Shown: positions 1-6,348, numbered from the stretch's first letter. The stretch is 6,846 bases of DNA from Thermoleophilia bacterium (GCA_029861485.1 JAOTZF010000100.1:1-6846); one strand, 5' to 3'. Translations and numbers: made by a program. Notes: generated from the letters alone by a model not told the origin.

Positions 1-96
1 GGCAATTACTTCAAGCAGGGCTACTACCGCTGCGCGTGCAGCAACGCGACGGCGGTGGTTCACCACGACGGCCTCACGATCACGAAGGTGAACTAG
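1..96 (+). CDS. C-terminal end of a secreted polysaccharide-lyase-like protein (5' truncated by window)
   Basis: Only the last 31 residues are visible, read from base 1 in frame to a TAG stop at 94-96. They start GNYFKQGYYRC and match the C-terminus of the complete lyase-like protein at 1282-2172: 18 of the first 25 aligned residues are identical, including an unbroken run of 11 and the C-x-C pair. The two genes are therefore paralogues. By extension this is the tail of a polysaccharide-lyase fold protein (heparin lyase I / glucuronan lyase-like, Pfam Polysacc_lyase), probably secreted. A strong terminator follows 16 bases after the stop, so the gene ends its own transcription unit. The family call rests entirely on the paralogue; the rest of the gene lies outside the window. 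Confidence 0.8.
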   Translation, partial: GNYFKQGYYRCACSNATAVVHHDGLTITKVN

Positions 97-112
97 CGGT
101 AATCACGCCCTC

Positions 113-140
113 CGGCCGCCGCTTCGAGCGGCGGCCGTTT
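113..140 (+). terminator. Rho-independent terminator after the truncated lyase-like gene
   Basis: A perfect 11-bp inverted repeat (CGGCCGCCGCT at 113-123 and AGCGGCGGCCG at 127-137) encloses a three-base TCG loop and is followed directly by TTT. The stem is nearly all G-C. The T-tract is short, but the stem is strong and lies 16 bases past a stop codon, which fits an intrinsic terminator in a high-GC genome. It insulates the upstream lyase gene from the acetyltransferase unit. Confidence 0.8.
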
Positions 141-204
141 CGCCCAGGGAGCCGCGGAGGGTGGAACCGTTGCCCGTCTACACCATCGGGTAGGCGGTGA
201 CGCT

Positions 205-232
205 TTGCGTCGCACGGTCCGCTGGCTAGCCT
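205..232 (+). promoter_or_regulatory. Candidate promoter placed for a leaderless acetyltransferase mRNA
   Basis: TTGCGT (205-210) and TAGCCT (227-232) are separated by 16 bases, resembling -35 and -10 boxes of a housekeeping sigma factor. The -10-like box ends only 8 bases before the ATG at 241, so transcription would start at or within a couple of bases of the start codon. There is no Shine-Dalgarno sequence between box and ATG. The surrounding 10-mer GCTAGCCTCG (225-234) recurs exactly at 6483-6492 before the second AsnB-like gene. The site is inferred from sequence only. Confidence 0.5.
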
Positions 233-240
233 CGCTCTGA

Positions 241-1278
241 ATGCGCGAGTTGGCCACAGTTCACACCGGCACCGATGCGCTGGCGGCTCTCGCTGAGCGT
301 GGGTGGGACGCCCTGCTGGCGGAGAGCGCTCATCCCGACCCCACCCGCCGTGCGGCGTGGATGACGGCCTGGCGCGAGCGGCTCTCCCCTGAGGGAGAGG
401 CCGTCGCCATCACCGTCGAGCGCGACGGAGAACTCGTCGCCGGCGCCCCGCTCGTGGTCACGAACGGGGGATCGTTGTCGCGAGTGCGTCTGCTCGGCGC
501 CGACGGGCCCTGGTTCAACCTCGAGCCTCTGGCACGCGATTCCGCGGCCCGGAGGGCTCTCTTTGCGGCCATGCGTGATCTCCCTGGTGACGTGCTGATA
601 CTGGAGGGCATCGAGCGCGACGGGGCGAGCGCGAAGTGCGCCCGGGGGGTCCTTCCACGGGGCCCGGTCGTCGCCACGCCCGACGGCTTCCGGCTCGCCA
701 TCGCCGATCCGCCGAAGTCGATGCGCAAACGTCGCAAAGAGGTGCGGCGAGGCCTGCGGCGTGCCGAGGACGCCGGGCGGCCATTGGCCACAGAAGCCTA
801 TCGGGGGCAGGAGGTGCTGCCGCGACTCGATGATCTGCTCGACTTCCACGCCGCCCACTTCGACCGTGGCGGCGTCAACGGCCTCGCGGGGGACGAGGCG
901 CGACCGTTCACCCGGCATGCGCTGGGGGAGCTCAGCACCGACGCGTTGCGCCTCATCGAGGTCAGGGACCGCGACCGTGACTTGGTCGCCTTTGACATCA
1001 CCATCGTCAACGGGACTTACGCCGCCGCCTATACGGGTGCGCTTGATCGCGCGAGCGGCCTGCCGAACCTCGGCTGGATCAGCGTGATGGCACTCATCGA
1101 ATCCCTCGAGCAGGAGGGCATCCAGATCGTGGATTTCGGCGCTTCGAGTGACGCCTACAAAGGCCTGATTGCCCGTGAGGTGCCCCTCTGCCGCGTGTAT
1201 GCGCCCATCAGCGCGCGCGGACGGCTCGCGTTGTTCGCGCTACGTCTTCGTGGGCTGTTATGGCGTGGCGAGGGGTAG
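241..1278 (+). CDS. CelD/BcsL-type GNAT acetyltransferase
   Basis: This 345-residue cytosolic protein has no signal peptide or membrane segment. It looks like the CelD/BcsL group of GNAT-fold acetyltransferases (Pfam Acetyltransf_6) found in cellulose and exopolysaccharide loci. An N-terminal half (about 15-140) contains the SRVRLLGADGPWFNLEPL stretch. The basic segment KRRKEVRRGLRRAEDAG (163-179) comes next, and the C-terminal half (about 190-320) carries the VDFGASSDAYKGLIA motif (297-311), which matches the late Asp-x-Gly...Tyr-Lys signature of this group. The probable role is acyl transfer to a sugar or glycan precursor; the acceptor cannot be deduced. An in-frame TGA (238-240) directly precedes the ATG, so the ORF cannot extend upstream, and no Shine-Dalgarno is present, which agrees with leaderless translation. 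The downstream lyase-like gene starts 3 bp after the stop, suggesting co-translation. A FemAB-like peptidyl or aminoacyl transferase of the same fold is the main alternative. Confidence 0.75.
   Translation: MRELATVHTGTDALAALAERGWDALLAESAHPDPTRRAAWMTAWRERLSPEGEAVAITVERDGELVAGAPLVVTNGGSLSRVRLLGADGPWFNLEPLARDSAARRALFAAMRDLPGDVLILEGIERDGASAKCARGVLPRGPVVATPDGFRLAIADPPKSMRKRRKEVRRGLRRAEDAGRPLATEAYRGQEVLPRLDDLLDFHAAHFDRGGVNGLAGDEARPFTRHALGELSTDALRLIEVRDRDRDLVAFDITIVNGTYAAAYTGALDRASGLPNLGWISVMALIESLEQEGIQIVDFGASSDAYKGLIAREVPLCRVYAPISARGRLALFALRLRGLLWRGEG
1270..1275 (+). promoter_or_regulatory. Ribosome binding site deciding the lyase-like gene start
   Basis: GAGGGG lies at 1270-1275 with a 6-base spacer to the ATG at 1282. 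It sits in the last codons of the acetyltransferase gene, directly before its TAG stop. It supports the ATG at 1282 over the in-frame ATG at 1351, which has no good Shine-Dalgarno sequence. Confidence 0.65.
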
Positions 1279-1281
1279 TGA

Positions 1282-2172
1282 ATGGCGTGTAAGCGTGCGC
1301 CGCGGCCGCTTCGGCCTCGGCCCCACGGCTGCAAGAGTGCCACTCGCTCCATGCCTCGCACGACCACACGACTCCGCGCGATCCTCGCCATCGGCGCGCT
1401 TGGCGCCGCCGGACTGGTGGCAGCCGGATCCGACCCCCTTGCCGGCACGGCAGAGCCGCACCAGGCCGAGGCTGCCTCGGCGGCCGCGAAGCGTGCGGCA
1501 AAGCGCGCCACCGCGATCCCGGGCCGCCTACTTCGGCGTGGCGACTACGAGAGCGGAAACCTCCGGCAGTGGGGGAACGTCGAGACCGTCAATCGCCGGC
1601 GTGTCCGGGTCGTTCGTTCATCTATCCAGGGCCGATTCGCCGGGCGATTCGAGGTGCGCGACGGTGAAAGCCCATTGGGATTCGGCGAGCGCGCCGAGGT
1701 GCTGATCCGCACGGGCGAGCGCGAGGGTCAGGTGCGCTGGTACAGCTGGAGCACCAAGTTCGCGCGCAACTTCCCGATCGCCCGCCGCGGCGCCTGGCAG
1801 GTTGTGACCCAGTGGCATTCCAAGGCCAACGGGTCTCCTCCTCTTGGGTGGTTCGTCGAAGGCAATCGGCTCGTGCTACGCGCGCACCGTCATTCCGCGC
1901 CGGGTCGGCTGTTGTCGGTGCGCGACTTGTGGAGCGGGCCGATCTGGCGCGGGAAGTGGAACCACATCAAGATGCGCGTCCGGTGGTCGGGAAGCGACGG
2001 TAGGGGCTGGGTCGAGCTTTGGATGAACGGCAGGAAGGTCCTCAAGCGTACGAAGGTGCGCACGATGTACCCGGGAATTGGGAACTACTTCAAGCAGGGG
2101 TACTACCGCTGCGGCTGCCTCACCAAGACCGGCGTGGTCTTCCACGACGGCTTCCGCCAGAGCCGGGGCTGA
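1282..2172 (+). CDS. Secreted polysaccharide-lyase-like protein (heparin lyase I / glucuronan lyase fold)
   Basis: This 296-residue protein has an export signal: a basic N-terminus, a hydrophobic core at about 31-48 (LRAILAIGALGAAGLVAA), then an Ala-rich linker with Lys/Arg pairs to about residue 80. The mature domain (about 86-292) resembles Pfam Polysacc_lyase: DYESGNLRQW (88-97), RAEVL, VRWYSWSTKF (151-160), the WQVVTQWH core (172-179), LWSGPIWRGKWNHIKMRVRWS (216-236), VELWMNGRKV, and the C-terminal GIGNYFKQGYYRCGC (265-279). Family members cleave uronic-acid polysaccharides by beta-elimination, so the likely role is extracellular trimming or release of the glycan made by this locus. Substrate and catalytic residues are not established here. 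The chosen ATG has a good Shine-Dalgarno and follows the acetyltransferase stop by 3 bp, but gives an unusually long 30-residue n-region. The ATG at 1351 would give a more typical signal peptide. It is a paralogue of the gene ending at 96 and converges with the AsnB-like gene at 2174. Confidence 0.75.
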   Translation: MACKRAPRPLRPRPHGCKSATRSMPRTTTRLRAILAIGALGAAGLVAAGSDPLAGTAEPHQAEAASAAAKRAAKRATAIPGRLLRRGDYESGNLRQWGNVETVNRRRVRVVRSSIQGRFAGRFEVRDGESPLGFGERAEVLIRTGEREGQVRWYSWSTKFARNFPIARRGAWQVVTQWHSKANGSPPLGWFVEGNRLVLRAHRHSAPGRLLSVRDLWSGPIWRGKWNHIKMRVRWSGSDGRGWVELWMNGRKVLKRTKVRTMYPGIGNYFKQGYYRCGCLTKTGVVFHDGFRQSRG

Positions 2173-2173
2173 T

Positions 2174-4081
2174 CTAGGCGCCCCACCCGGCGAGCGACTC
2201 CTGGTCGACGGCGTCGCGGAACCACAACTCGAGCATTAGCAGCAGCCAAATCTGATGCGTCTGGCGCCCCCGTCCTGAGGTGAAGTCGTCGAAAGCCTCG
2301 CCGGCGGCTCCGGGGCGAAGGATGCCACGGGAGTCGAGGCGACCGTCGGTCAGCGTCTCTCGCACGACGTCGCCCGCTCGCCCTCGTAGCCACTCCCGTA
2401 GCGGTATTCCAAAGCCCTGCTTCGGTCGTTCGAGCACCTCGCGGGGCACGAGATCGTGCGCCACTTGCCGGAGCAGCCACTTGTCGGTGCCGCCGCGCAG
2501 CTTCTGATGTGGCGGCAGTCGCGCGGCGAACTCGGCGACGCGGTAGTCGAGCAGGGGCGCCCGCGCCTCGAGGGCGACCGCCATCGTGGCGATGTCGACC
2601 TTCGTCAGCACGGCGCCGTGCAGATAGGTGGCGGCATCGGCGAGCGTCAACCGGTCCAGCCACGCCACTCCGTTGTCCGGCCCGAGGGCGTCGCGGAGGT
2701 AGTGCGCGGCCCTGTCGCGGCCGATACGGCGCATGAACTCGGCACTGTAGATCCGCCGCTTCTCATCGCTGGAGATATGCGACATCAGTAGCGCGTAGCG
2801 GTCGGCAAAAGGCCGTGATGCGACGTTCATGACCCGCTCGGCACGGCGTGACGGGCGCGCCAGCCTGCCGTCTCCGCTGCCGATCCGGCCCGCGAGTTGC
2901 CGGGCTCCCAGTGCGCTGCCCGCCCTGGCCAACGGCGCGACGCGGCCGAGGGTCCGCATGAGCCGATACTGGTCGTAGCCGGCAAAGAGCTCGTCGCCTC
3001 CATCTCCGGTCAGCGCGACGGTTACATGCTCGCGCGTCGCCTTGGCGACGTAGTAGGTGGGCACCGCCGAGACGTCGCCGAACGGCTCGCCATAGCGCCG
3101 TACGAGCTCGGGCAGGATTGACAGCATGTCGGGAGATACCGTCAGCTCAGTGTGATCGGTGCCGATGTGTGCGGCCACCTCGCGGGCGACCTCCGCGTCC
3201 CGACTCGTACCGGCGTCGAAGGCGATCGAGAACGTCCTCACCGGCTCCGATTGGGCGCGCGCCATCAGGGCCACCACGGTCGAGGAGTCGACACCGCCCG
3301 AGAGGAAGGCTCCCAGGGGAACGTCGCTGATCATCCTGATGCGCGTGCTGTCTTCGAGGATCGCGGTCAGCTCCTCGACGGCCGCCTCGTCGGAAAGCTG
3401 CAGCTTCGGGGAGGGCGAGAGCTCCCAGTAGCGATCGATGGTGACCTCGCCGTTCTCAAAGACCAGTCGCTCCGCCGGGCCGAGCTTGAAGACGTCGCGA
3501 AACCCGGTCAGCGGCGGCGGGATGTACTGCAGGCCCAAGAAGAGGTCGATGGCCTCATCGCAGGGCACGCGCTCGATCAGCGGATGGGTCATGAGAGCGG
3601 CGATCTCCGAGGCGAAGATCAGCTTTCCCTTGCGCCGCGCCCAGTACAACGGCTTTTTCCCCAGCCGATCGCGTGCCAGCACCAGCCTCTGACGCGGCTC
3701 GTCCCAGAGGGCGATCGCAAACATCCCGTTCAGGTGGCGCAGGAAGTCGAGGCCATACTCCTCGTAGAGATGGACGGCCACCTCGGTATCGGACGCTGTG
3801 CTGAAGCGGTGGCCGCGGCGCTCGAGCTGCGCGCGCTGCTCGATAAAGCCAAAGAACTCGCAGTTGGCTGCGATCGAGAGGCTACGGTCCTCGTTGTAGA
3901 TGGGCTGCGCACCGCCCGCGAGATCGATGATCGACAGACGCCGATGTCCCAGCACGGCGCGCTCTCGCTCGTCCAGGCCATCGCCGTCCGGCCCTCGGTG
4001 CACGAGGGCCTCCATCATCAGCCGAACGTCGCCAGATTCACGCCCGACCCCGGGCCCCGCGGTTCCGCAGACCCCGCACAT
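2174..4081 (-). CDS. AsnB-like glutamine amidotransferase (asparagine synthetase family) with altered oxyanion motif
   Basis: This 635-residue two-domain protein belongs to the glutamine-hydrolysing asparagine synthetase family. It has an N-terminal class II (Ntn) glutaminase domain (about 2-215) with Cys2 as nucleophile after Met removal, HRGPDGDG (28-35), HRRLSIIDL (46-54) and SDTE (97-100). The C-terminal synthetase domain has the ATP-pyrophosphatase loop SGGVDSS (261-267) and TGDGGDELFAGY (358-369). Members use glutamine ammonia and ATP to amidate a carboxylate via an acyl-adenylate. At about 630 residues it is longer than E. coli AsnB and matches the size of amidotransferases in exopolysaccharide and exosortase loci, so a glycan or precursor carboxylate is as likely a substrate as aspartate. 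Unusually, the normally invariant Asn-Gly-Glu is Asn-Cys-Glu (73-75), followed by FFGF rather than IYN(F/Y). The ATG lies 24 bp after the upstream gene's stop, with a weak AGG-type ribosome site, and is probably last in the operon. Confidence 0.88.
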   Translation of the reverse strand: MCGVCGTAGPGVGRESGDVRLMMEALVHRGPDGDGLDERERAVLGHRRLSIIDLAGGAQPIYNEDRSLSIAANCEFFGFIEQRAQLERRGHRFSTASDTEVAVHLYEEYGLDFLRHLNGMFAIALWDEPRQRLVLARDRLGKKPLYWARRKGKLIFASEIAALMTHPLIERVPCDEAIDLFLGLQYIPPPLTGFRDVFKLGPAERLVFENGEVTIDRYWELSPSPKLQLSDEAAVEELTAILEDSTRIRMISDVPLGAFLSGGVDSSTVVALMARAQSEPVRTFSIAFDAGTSRDAEVAREVAAHIGTDHTELTVSPDMLSILPELVRRYGEPFGDVSAVPTYYVAKATREHVTVALTGDGGDELFAGYDQYRLMRTLGRVAPLARAGSALGARQLAGRIGSGDGRLARPSRRAERVMNVASRPFADRYALLMSHISSDEKRRIYSAEFMRRIGRDRAAHYLRDALGPDNGVAWLDRLTLADAATYLHGAVLTKVDIATMAVALEARAPLLDYRVAEFAARLPPHQKLRGGTDKWLLRQVAHDLVPREVLERPKQGFGIPLREWLRGRAGDVVRETLTDGRLDSRGILRPGAAGEAFDDFTSGRGRQTHQIWLLLMLELWFRDAVDQESLAGWGA

Positions 4082-4105
4082 CGCGCGTAACCTGCCGGCC
4101 TGCGC

Positions 4106-4789
4106 CTAGGCGAAACCGACGAGCAGCGCGACTGCCATCAGCAGGGCGGAGGCGCCGGCAAACGACCCGGGGCGGCGGTGCAGCGGACGGGGCAGTAAGT
4201 CCGTCGAGATGCGGTCGGGCACCACGCGCGCGCCGATGTGAAGGATCACAAGTCCGGCGAACAGTCCCGAAGCGAGCACGAGGGCTATCAGCAGCGAGGT
4301 CAACATCGCGCTGCGGCCGTCACCCGAGTCGGTAGGCAGAACCTCAGACTCGATGGTCGCGACTGCCGCGCCGACGCTCGCGGACGCCTCGCTCGTCGTG
4401 GTCGCGGCCTGCTCGACCGCGCGCTCCGATGCGGCCACGAGCTGCTCCAGGTCGCGGGCCGCGGCGGCCTCGCGCTCCTGGCGCTGCTTTTCGGCCAACT
4501 CCTCGGCGGTCGGAGCAGGCGGGGGTGGGGGAGCCGCCGGCTCCGGCTCGGGCTCCGCGGCCGGGGCGGGTGCCGGGGCGCTCGGCGCAGCGGGGGTCGG
4601 CGCAGCTACCGGGGGTGCCGGTGCAGGTGCCGGGGCCGCGGGAGCGGGCCGCGGCGCCGGCGCGGCCGGCGCCTCGACGGGCGGCGGCGCGTCCGGCTGC
4701 GCTGGCGGCGCGGGAGCCCCGATCGCCCCTGCCACGAGGACGGCCGATACGGCGGTCGTGGCTATCGCGGAGGCGAGTGCTCTAACCAT
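4106..4789 (-). CDS. Unknown Pro/Ala-rich membrane protein with coiled-coil-like stretch and two C-terminal membrane segments
   Basis: I do not recognise this 227-residue protein. It has four visible parts. First is a signal peptide or N-terminal anchor (about 1-25: VRALASAIATTAVSAVLVAGAIGA). Second is a very Pro/Ala-rich extended region (about 26-94) with Ala-Pro repeats, a Glu-Pro run and a polyproline run. Third is a charged, Ala-rich, probably helical or coiled-coil segment (about 94-150, TAEELAEKQRQEREAAAARDLEQL...). Fourth are two hydrophobic segments (about 162-186 and 210-226) joined by a basic loop (RVVPDRISTDLLPRPLHRRPG), with the second ending almost at the C-terminus. The basic loop suggests that it faces the cytoplasm and that the Pro-rich region is outside. 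It lies between the glycosylphosphotransferase and AsnB-like genes in the same direction, so a role in glycan assembly, export or wall spanning is plausible but unproven. The start at 4789 is preferred over the ATG at 4795 because AGGA (4796-4799) is 6 bases upstream of it. Confidence 0.7.
   Translation of the reverse strand: MVRALASAIATTAVSAVLVAGAIGAPAPPAQPDAPPPVEAPAAPAPRPAPAAPAPAPAPPVAAPTPAAPSAPAPAPAAEPEPEPAAPPPPPAPTAEELAEKQRQEREAAAARDLEQLVAASERAVEQAATTTSEASASVGAAVATIESEVLPTDSGDGRSAMLTSLLIALVLASGLFAGLVILHIGARVVPDRISTDLLPRPLHRRPGSFAGASALLMAVALLVGFA
4508..4714 (-). repeat. Low-complexity Ala/Pro-rich coding tract
   Basis: This GC-rich stretch encodes the Pro/Ala-rich region of the unknown membrane protein. 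It contains imperfect Ala-Pro dipeptide repeats plus a Glu-Pro run and a polyproline run. Such tracts tend to vary in length between strains and usually act as extended spacers across the cell wall. The repeat is protein-level and degenerate in DNA, and no long exact tandem unit is visible. Confidence 0.6.
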
Positions 4790-4795
4790 GCTCAT

Positions 4796-4799
4796 TCCT
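4796..4799 (-). promoter_or_regulatory. Ribosome binding site of the unknown membrane protein gene
   Basis: On the minus strand, AGGA directly abuts the ATG at 4795-4793 but lies 6 bases upstream of the second ATG at 4789-4787. The spacing favours the second ATG as the true start and shortens the protein by two residues. Confidence 0.55.
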
Positions 4800-4820
4800 G
4801 TCGCCTGTTTTGAAGAGGTT

Positions 4821-4840
4821 TTGCGTCAGGGCTAACGCAA
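4821..4840 (-). other. Short hairpin in the spacer between the glycosylphosphotransferase and the unknown membrane protein
   Basis: TTGCGT (4821-4826) and ACGCAA (4835-4840) form a perfect 6-bp inverted repeat with an 8-base loop, inside the 64-bp spacer after the glycosylphosphotransferase stop. It lacks a T-tract on the minus strand (AACCTC follows), so it is not a convincing terminator. The loop holds TAGCCC on the minus strand, similar to the TAGCCT box seen elsewhere in the window, so it may instead mark an internal promoter. It could be a partial terminator, an mRNA-processing hairpin or chance. Confidence 0.3.
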
Positions 4841-4859
4841 TTCCTACCAGACACCGAAG

Positions 4860-6335
4860 TCAGCTGGCACCCCTGCGTGACAGCACGACCGGAATCGTCT
4901 TCAGCAGCAAGCGCACGTCCCACCAGACCGACCAATTCGCGACGTACATGTAATCCAGCTGAACCATCTCGTCGAACGGGATGTCGTTGCGTCCTCGCAC
5001 CTGCCACACGCCGGTTATCCCGGGCTTGAGGTCCGACCGGCGCCGGCGCCAGCCATCGATCTGGATCGCCTCCGGCACCACGAACGGCCGCGGCCCCACC
5101 AAGCTCATCTCGCCGACGATCACGTTGAACAGCTGTGGCAGCTCATCGATGCTCGTCTTGCGCAGGAAGCGGCCGACGCCGGTGACGCGAGGGTCGGACT
5201 CCATCTTGAACAGGGGGCCTGCGTCCTCCATCTCGTTGAGGTGGGCCATTTCCTTGCGGAGAGCCTCGGCGCCATCGACCATCGTTCGAAACTTCCAGAT
5301 GCGAAATGGCACGCCGCCGGCGCCCAGGCGGTCCTGGCGGAAGAAGACCGGGCCGCGCGAATCGATCTTGATGGCCACTGCAACGGCGAGAAAGAGCGGC
5401 GCCAGTACCACCAGCGCGGTGCTTGCGACCGACAAGTCGAGAATCCGCTTCACCAGGCGCGAGCCGCGTGAAAACTCCGCGCTCTTCAGGTCGACCACCG
5501 GCATTCCGTCGAGTTCCGAGATGTCGGAATGGGGTGGTGTCACGTCGTAGTACCGCGGCACGATCGAGACCGGGATCCGGCCGATGTCGGAGTGGCGCAA
5601 GGACTCGAGCATCTCCTCGGTGCTGGTGCGCGAGAAGGCGACCACCACCCGGGTCGCGGCGGTGGCCGCGATGGCCTCATTGATCCCCGCGCTCTCCGGC
5701 AGCACCGGTATGTCGGCGATCGATTCGCTGAGCGGCCGCGGCTCGTCGTCGACGAAACCTGCGATGTGGAGCCCCTCGTGGGAGCGTCGTCGCACGCGTT
5801 CGGCGATGCGCTGTCCCGCGCGGCCGGCGCCCACGATCAACAGGCGCTCGGGGTAGCGCCGCCGGGCCTTCTGACGCACGACCCACCGGACTCCGAGCGA
5901 AATCACGAGGGCGGGGGGCAGCCAGATCAGCACGTCGATGGTCTCGGACCGGCCGAAGCTCTCCGGCCGTACCAGGGTGCCAAGGACGAACCACGCGATC
6001 AGCAGCAATCCGAGCCCTTGGAGGATGCCCTTGGCCTCGTCGAGCGGCGAGATCATCAGTGGCTTGGAGCTGTAGAGGCCGACCAGAGCAAACGCCACGG
6101 GGGCGCTTACGGCGAAGGCCAGGCCCGACTTGAGCGCGAAGCCGCCGCTCGGGAAGTCGACGATTGTCGAGATGACCAGTAACGCGGCCGCGAGCACAGC
6201 GAAGCTGAGGAAGTCGGCCGCGATCAGCCGACGGGTCACCGCGCGACACGCGCGGGCATACTCCTCTACCGGTGAAAGCGCAGAGGGCGCCGAATCGCCA
6301 AGCGGCAGTTCTGAGGTGTTTACTGTCGTGGCCAC
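4860..6335 (-). CDS. Polyprenyl-phosphate glycosylphosphotransferase (WbaP/ExoY-type initiating sugar transferase)
   Basis: This 491-residue inner-membrane enzyme transfers a sugar-1-phosphate from a nucleotide sugar to the undecaprenyl-phosphate type carrier, the first step of lipid-linked glycan synthesis. Numbering is from the GTG at 6335. Four membrane segments lie in the N-terminal third (about 37-60, 66-88, 103-122, 133-153). A Rossmann-like domain follows with GAGRAG at 169-174 (CoA_binding_3 type). A fifth hydrophobic helix (about 298-322) precedes the bacterial sugar transferase domain (about 293-491). That domain shows FRQDRLGAGG, KFRTM (348-352), DPRVTGVGRFLRKTSIDELPQL with the Asp-Glu pair at 397-398, GEMSLVGPRP and KPGITGVWQVRGRN. 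Domain order and length match the WbaP/CpsE/ExoY family; the sugar is not predictable. The GTG at 6335 has GAGAAGG six bases upstream, which is better than the GTG at 6362. It is probably the first gene of the minus-strand operon. Confidence 0.92.
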   Translation of the reverse strand: MATTVNTSELPLGDSAPSALSPVEEYARACRAVTRRLIAADFLSFAVLAAALLVISTIVDFPSGGFALKSGLAFAVSAPVAFALVGLYSSKPLMISPLDEAKGILQGLGLLLIAWFVLGTLVRPESFGRSETIDVLIWLPPALVISLGVRWVVRQKARRRYPERLLIVGAGRAGQRIAERVRRRSHEGLHIAGFVDDEPRPLSESIADIPVLPESAGINEAIAATAATRVVVAFSRTSTEEMLESLRHSDIGRIPVSIVPRYYDVTPPHSDISELDGMPVVDLKSAEFSRGSRLVKRILDLSVASTALVVLAPLFLAVAVAIKIDSRGPVFFRQDRLGAGGVPFRIWKFRTMVDGAEALRKEMAHLNEMEDAGPLFKMESDPRVTGVGRFLRKTSIDELPQLFNVIVGEMSLVGPRPFVVPEAIQIDGWRRRRSDLKPGITGVWQVRGRNDIPFDEMVQLDYMYVANWSVWWDVRLLLKTIPVVLSRRGAS

Positions 6336-6341
6336 GGGCAC

Positions 6342-6348
6342 CCTTCTC
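6342..6348 (-). promoter_or_regulatory. Ribosome binding site deciding the glycosylphosphotransferase start
   Basis: On the minus strand, GAGAAGG (6348 down to 6342) is followed by a 6-base spacer and a GTG at 6335-6333. This is the strongest Shine-Dalgarno in the window. It argues that translation starts there, not at the upstream in-frame GTG at 6362, which would place the site inside the coding region. Confidence 0.7.

Noticed and set aside
226..918. 230-codon minus-strand open frame over the acetyltransferase
   Set aside because: It is antisense to a gene with family motifs and its product has no recognisable domain or membrane feature.
2165..2184. GGGGC/GCCCC hairpin across the convergent stop codons as a bidirectional terminator
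   Set aside because: The stem is only 5 bp with a 10-base loop and there is no T-tract on either strand.
3152..4090. 312-codon plus-strand open frame
   Set aside because: It lies fully antisense to the AsnB-like gene, whose motifs are intact. The translation has no recognisable domain, so it is a shadow frame typical of high-GC DNA.
4103..4112. CGCCTAGGCG palindrome over the stop codon of the unknown membrane protein gene
   Set aside because: It is short, within coding sequence, not repeated elsewhere in the window, and expected by chance at this GC content.
4238..4835. Long plus-strand open frames with Gly/Ala/Arg repeats
   Set aside because: They mirror the Pro/Ala-rich minus-strand coding tract. 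The minus-strand reading has a signal sequence, membrane segments and a ribosome site, and these do not.
5529..6182. 217-codon plus-strand frame and, with it, a 237-codon minus-strand frame at 5677-6390
   Set aside because: Both overlap the glycosylphosphotransferase in other frames and give Arg/Gly/Pro-rich shadow products.
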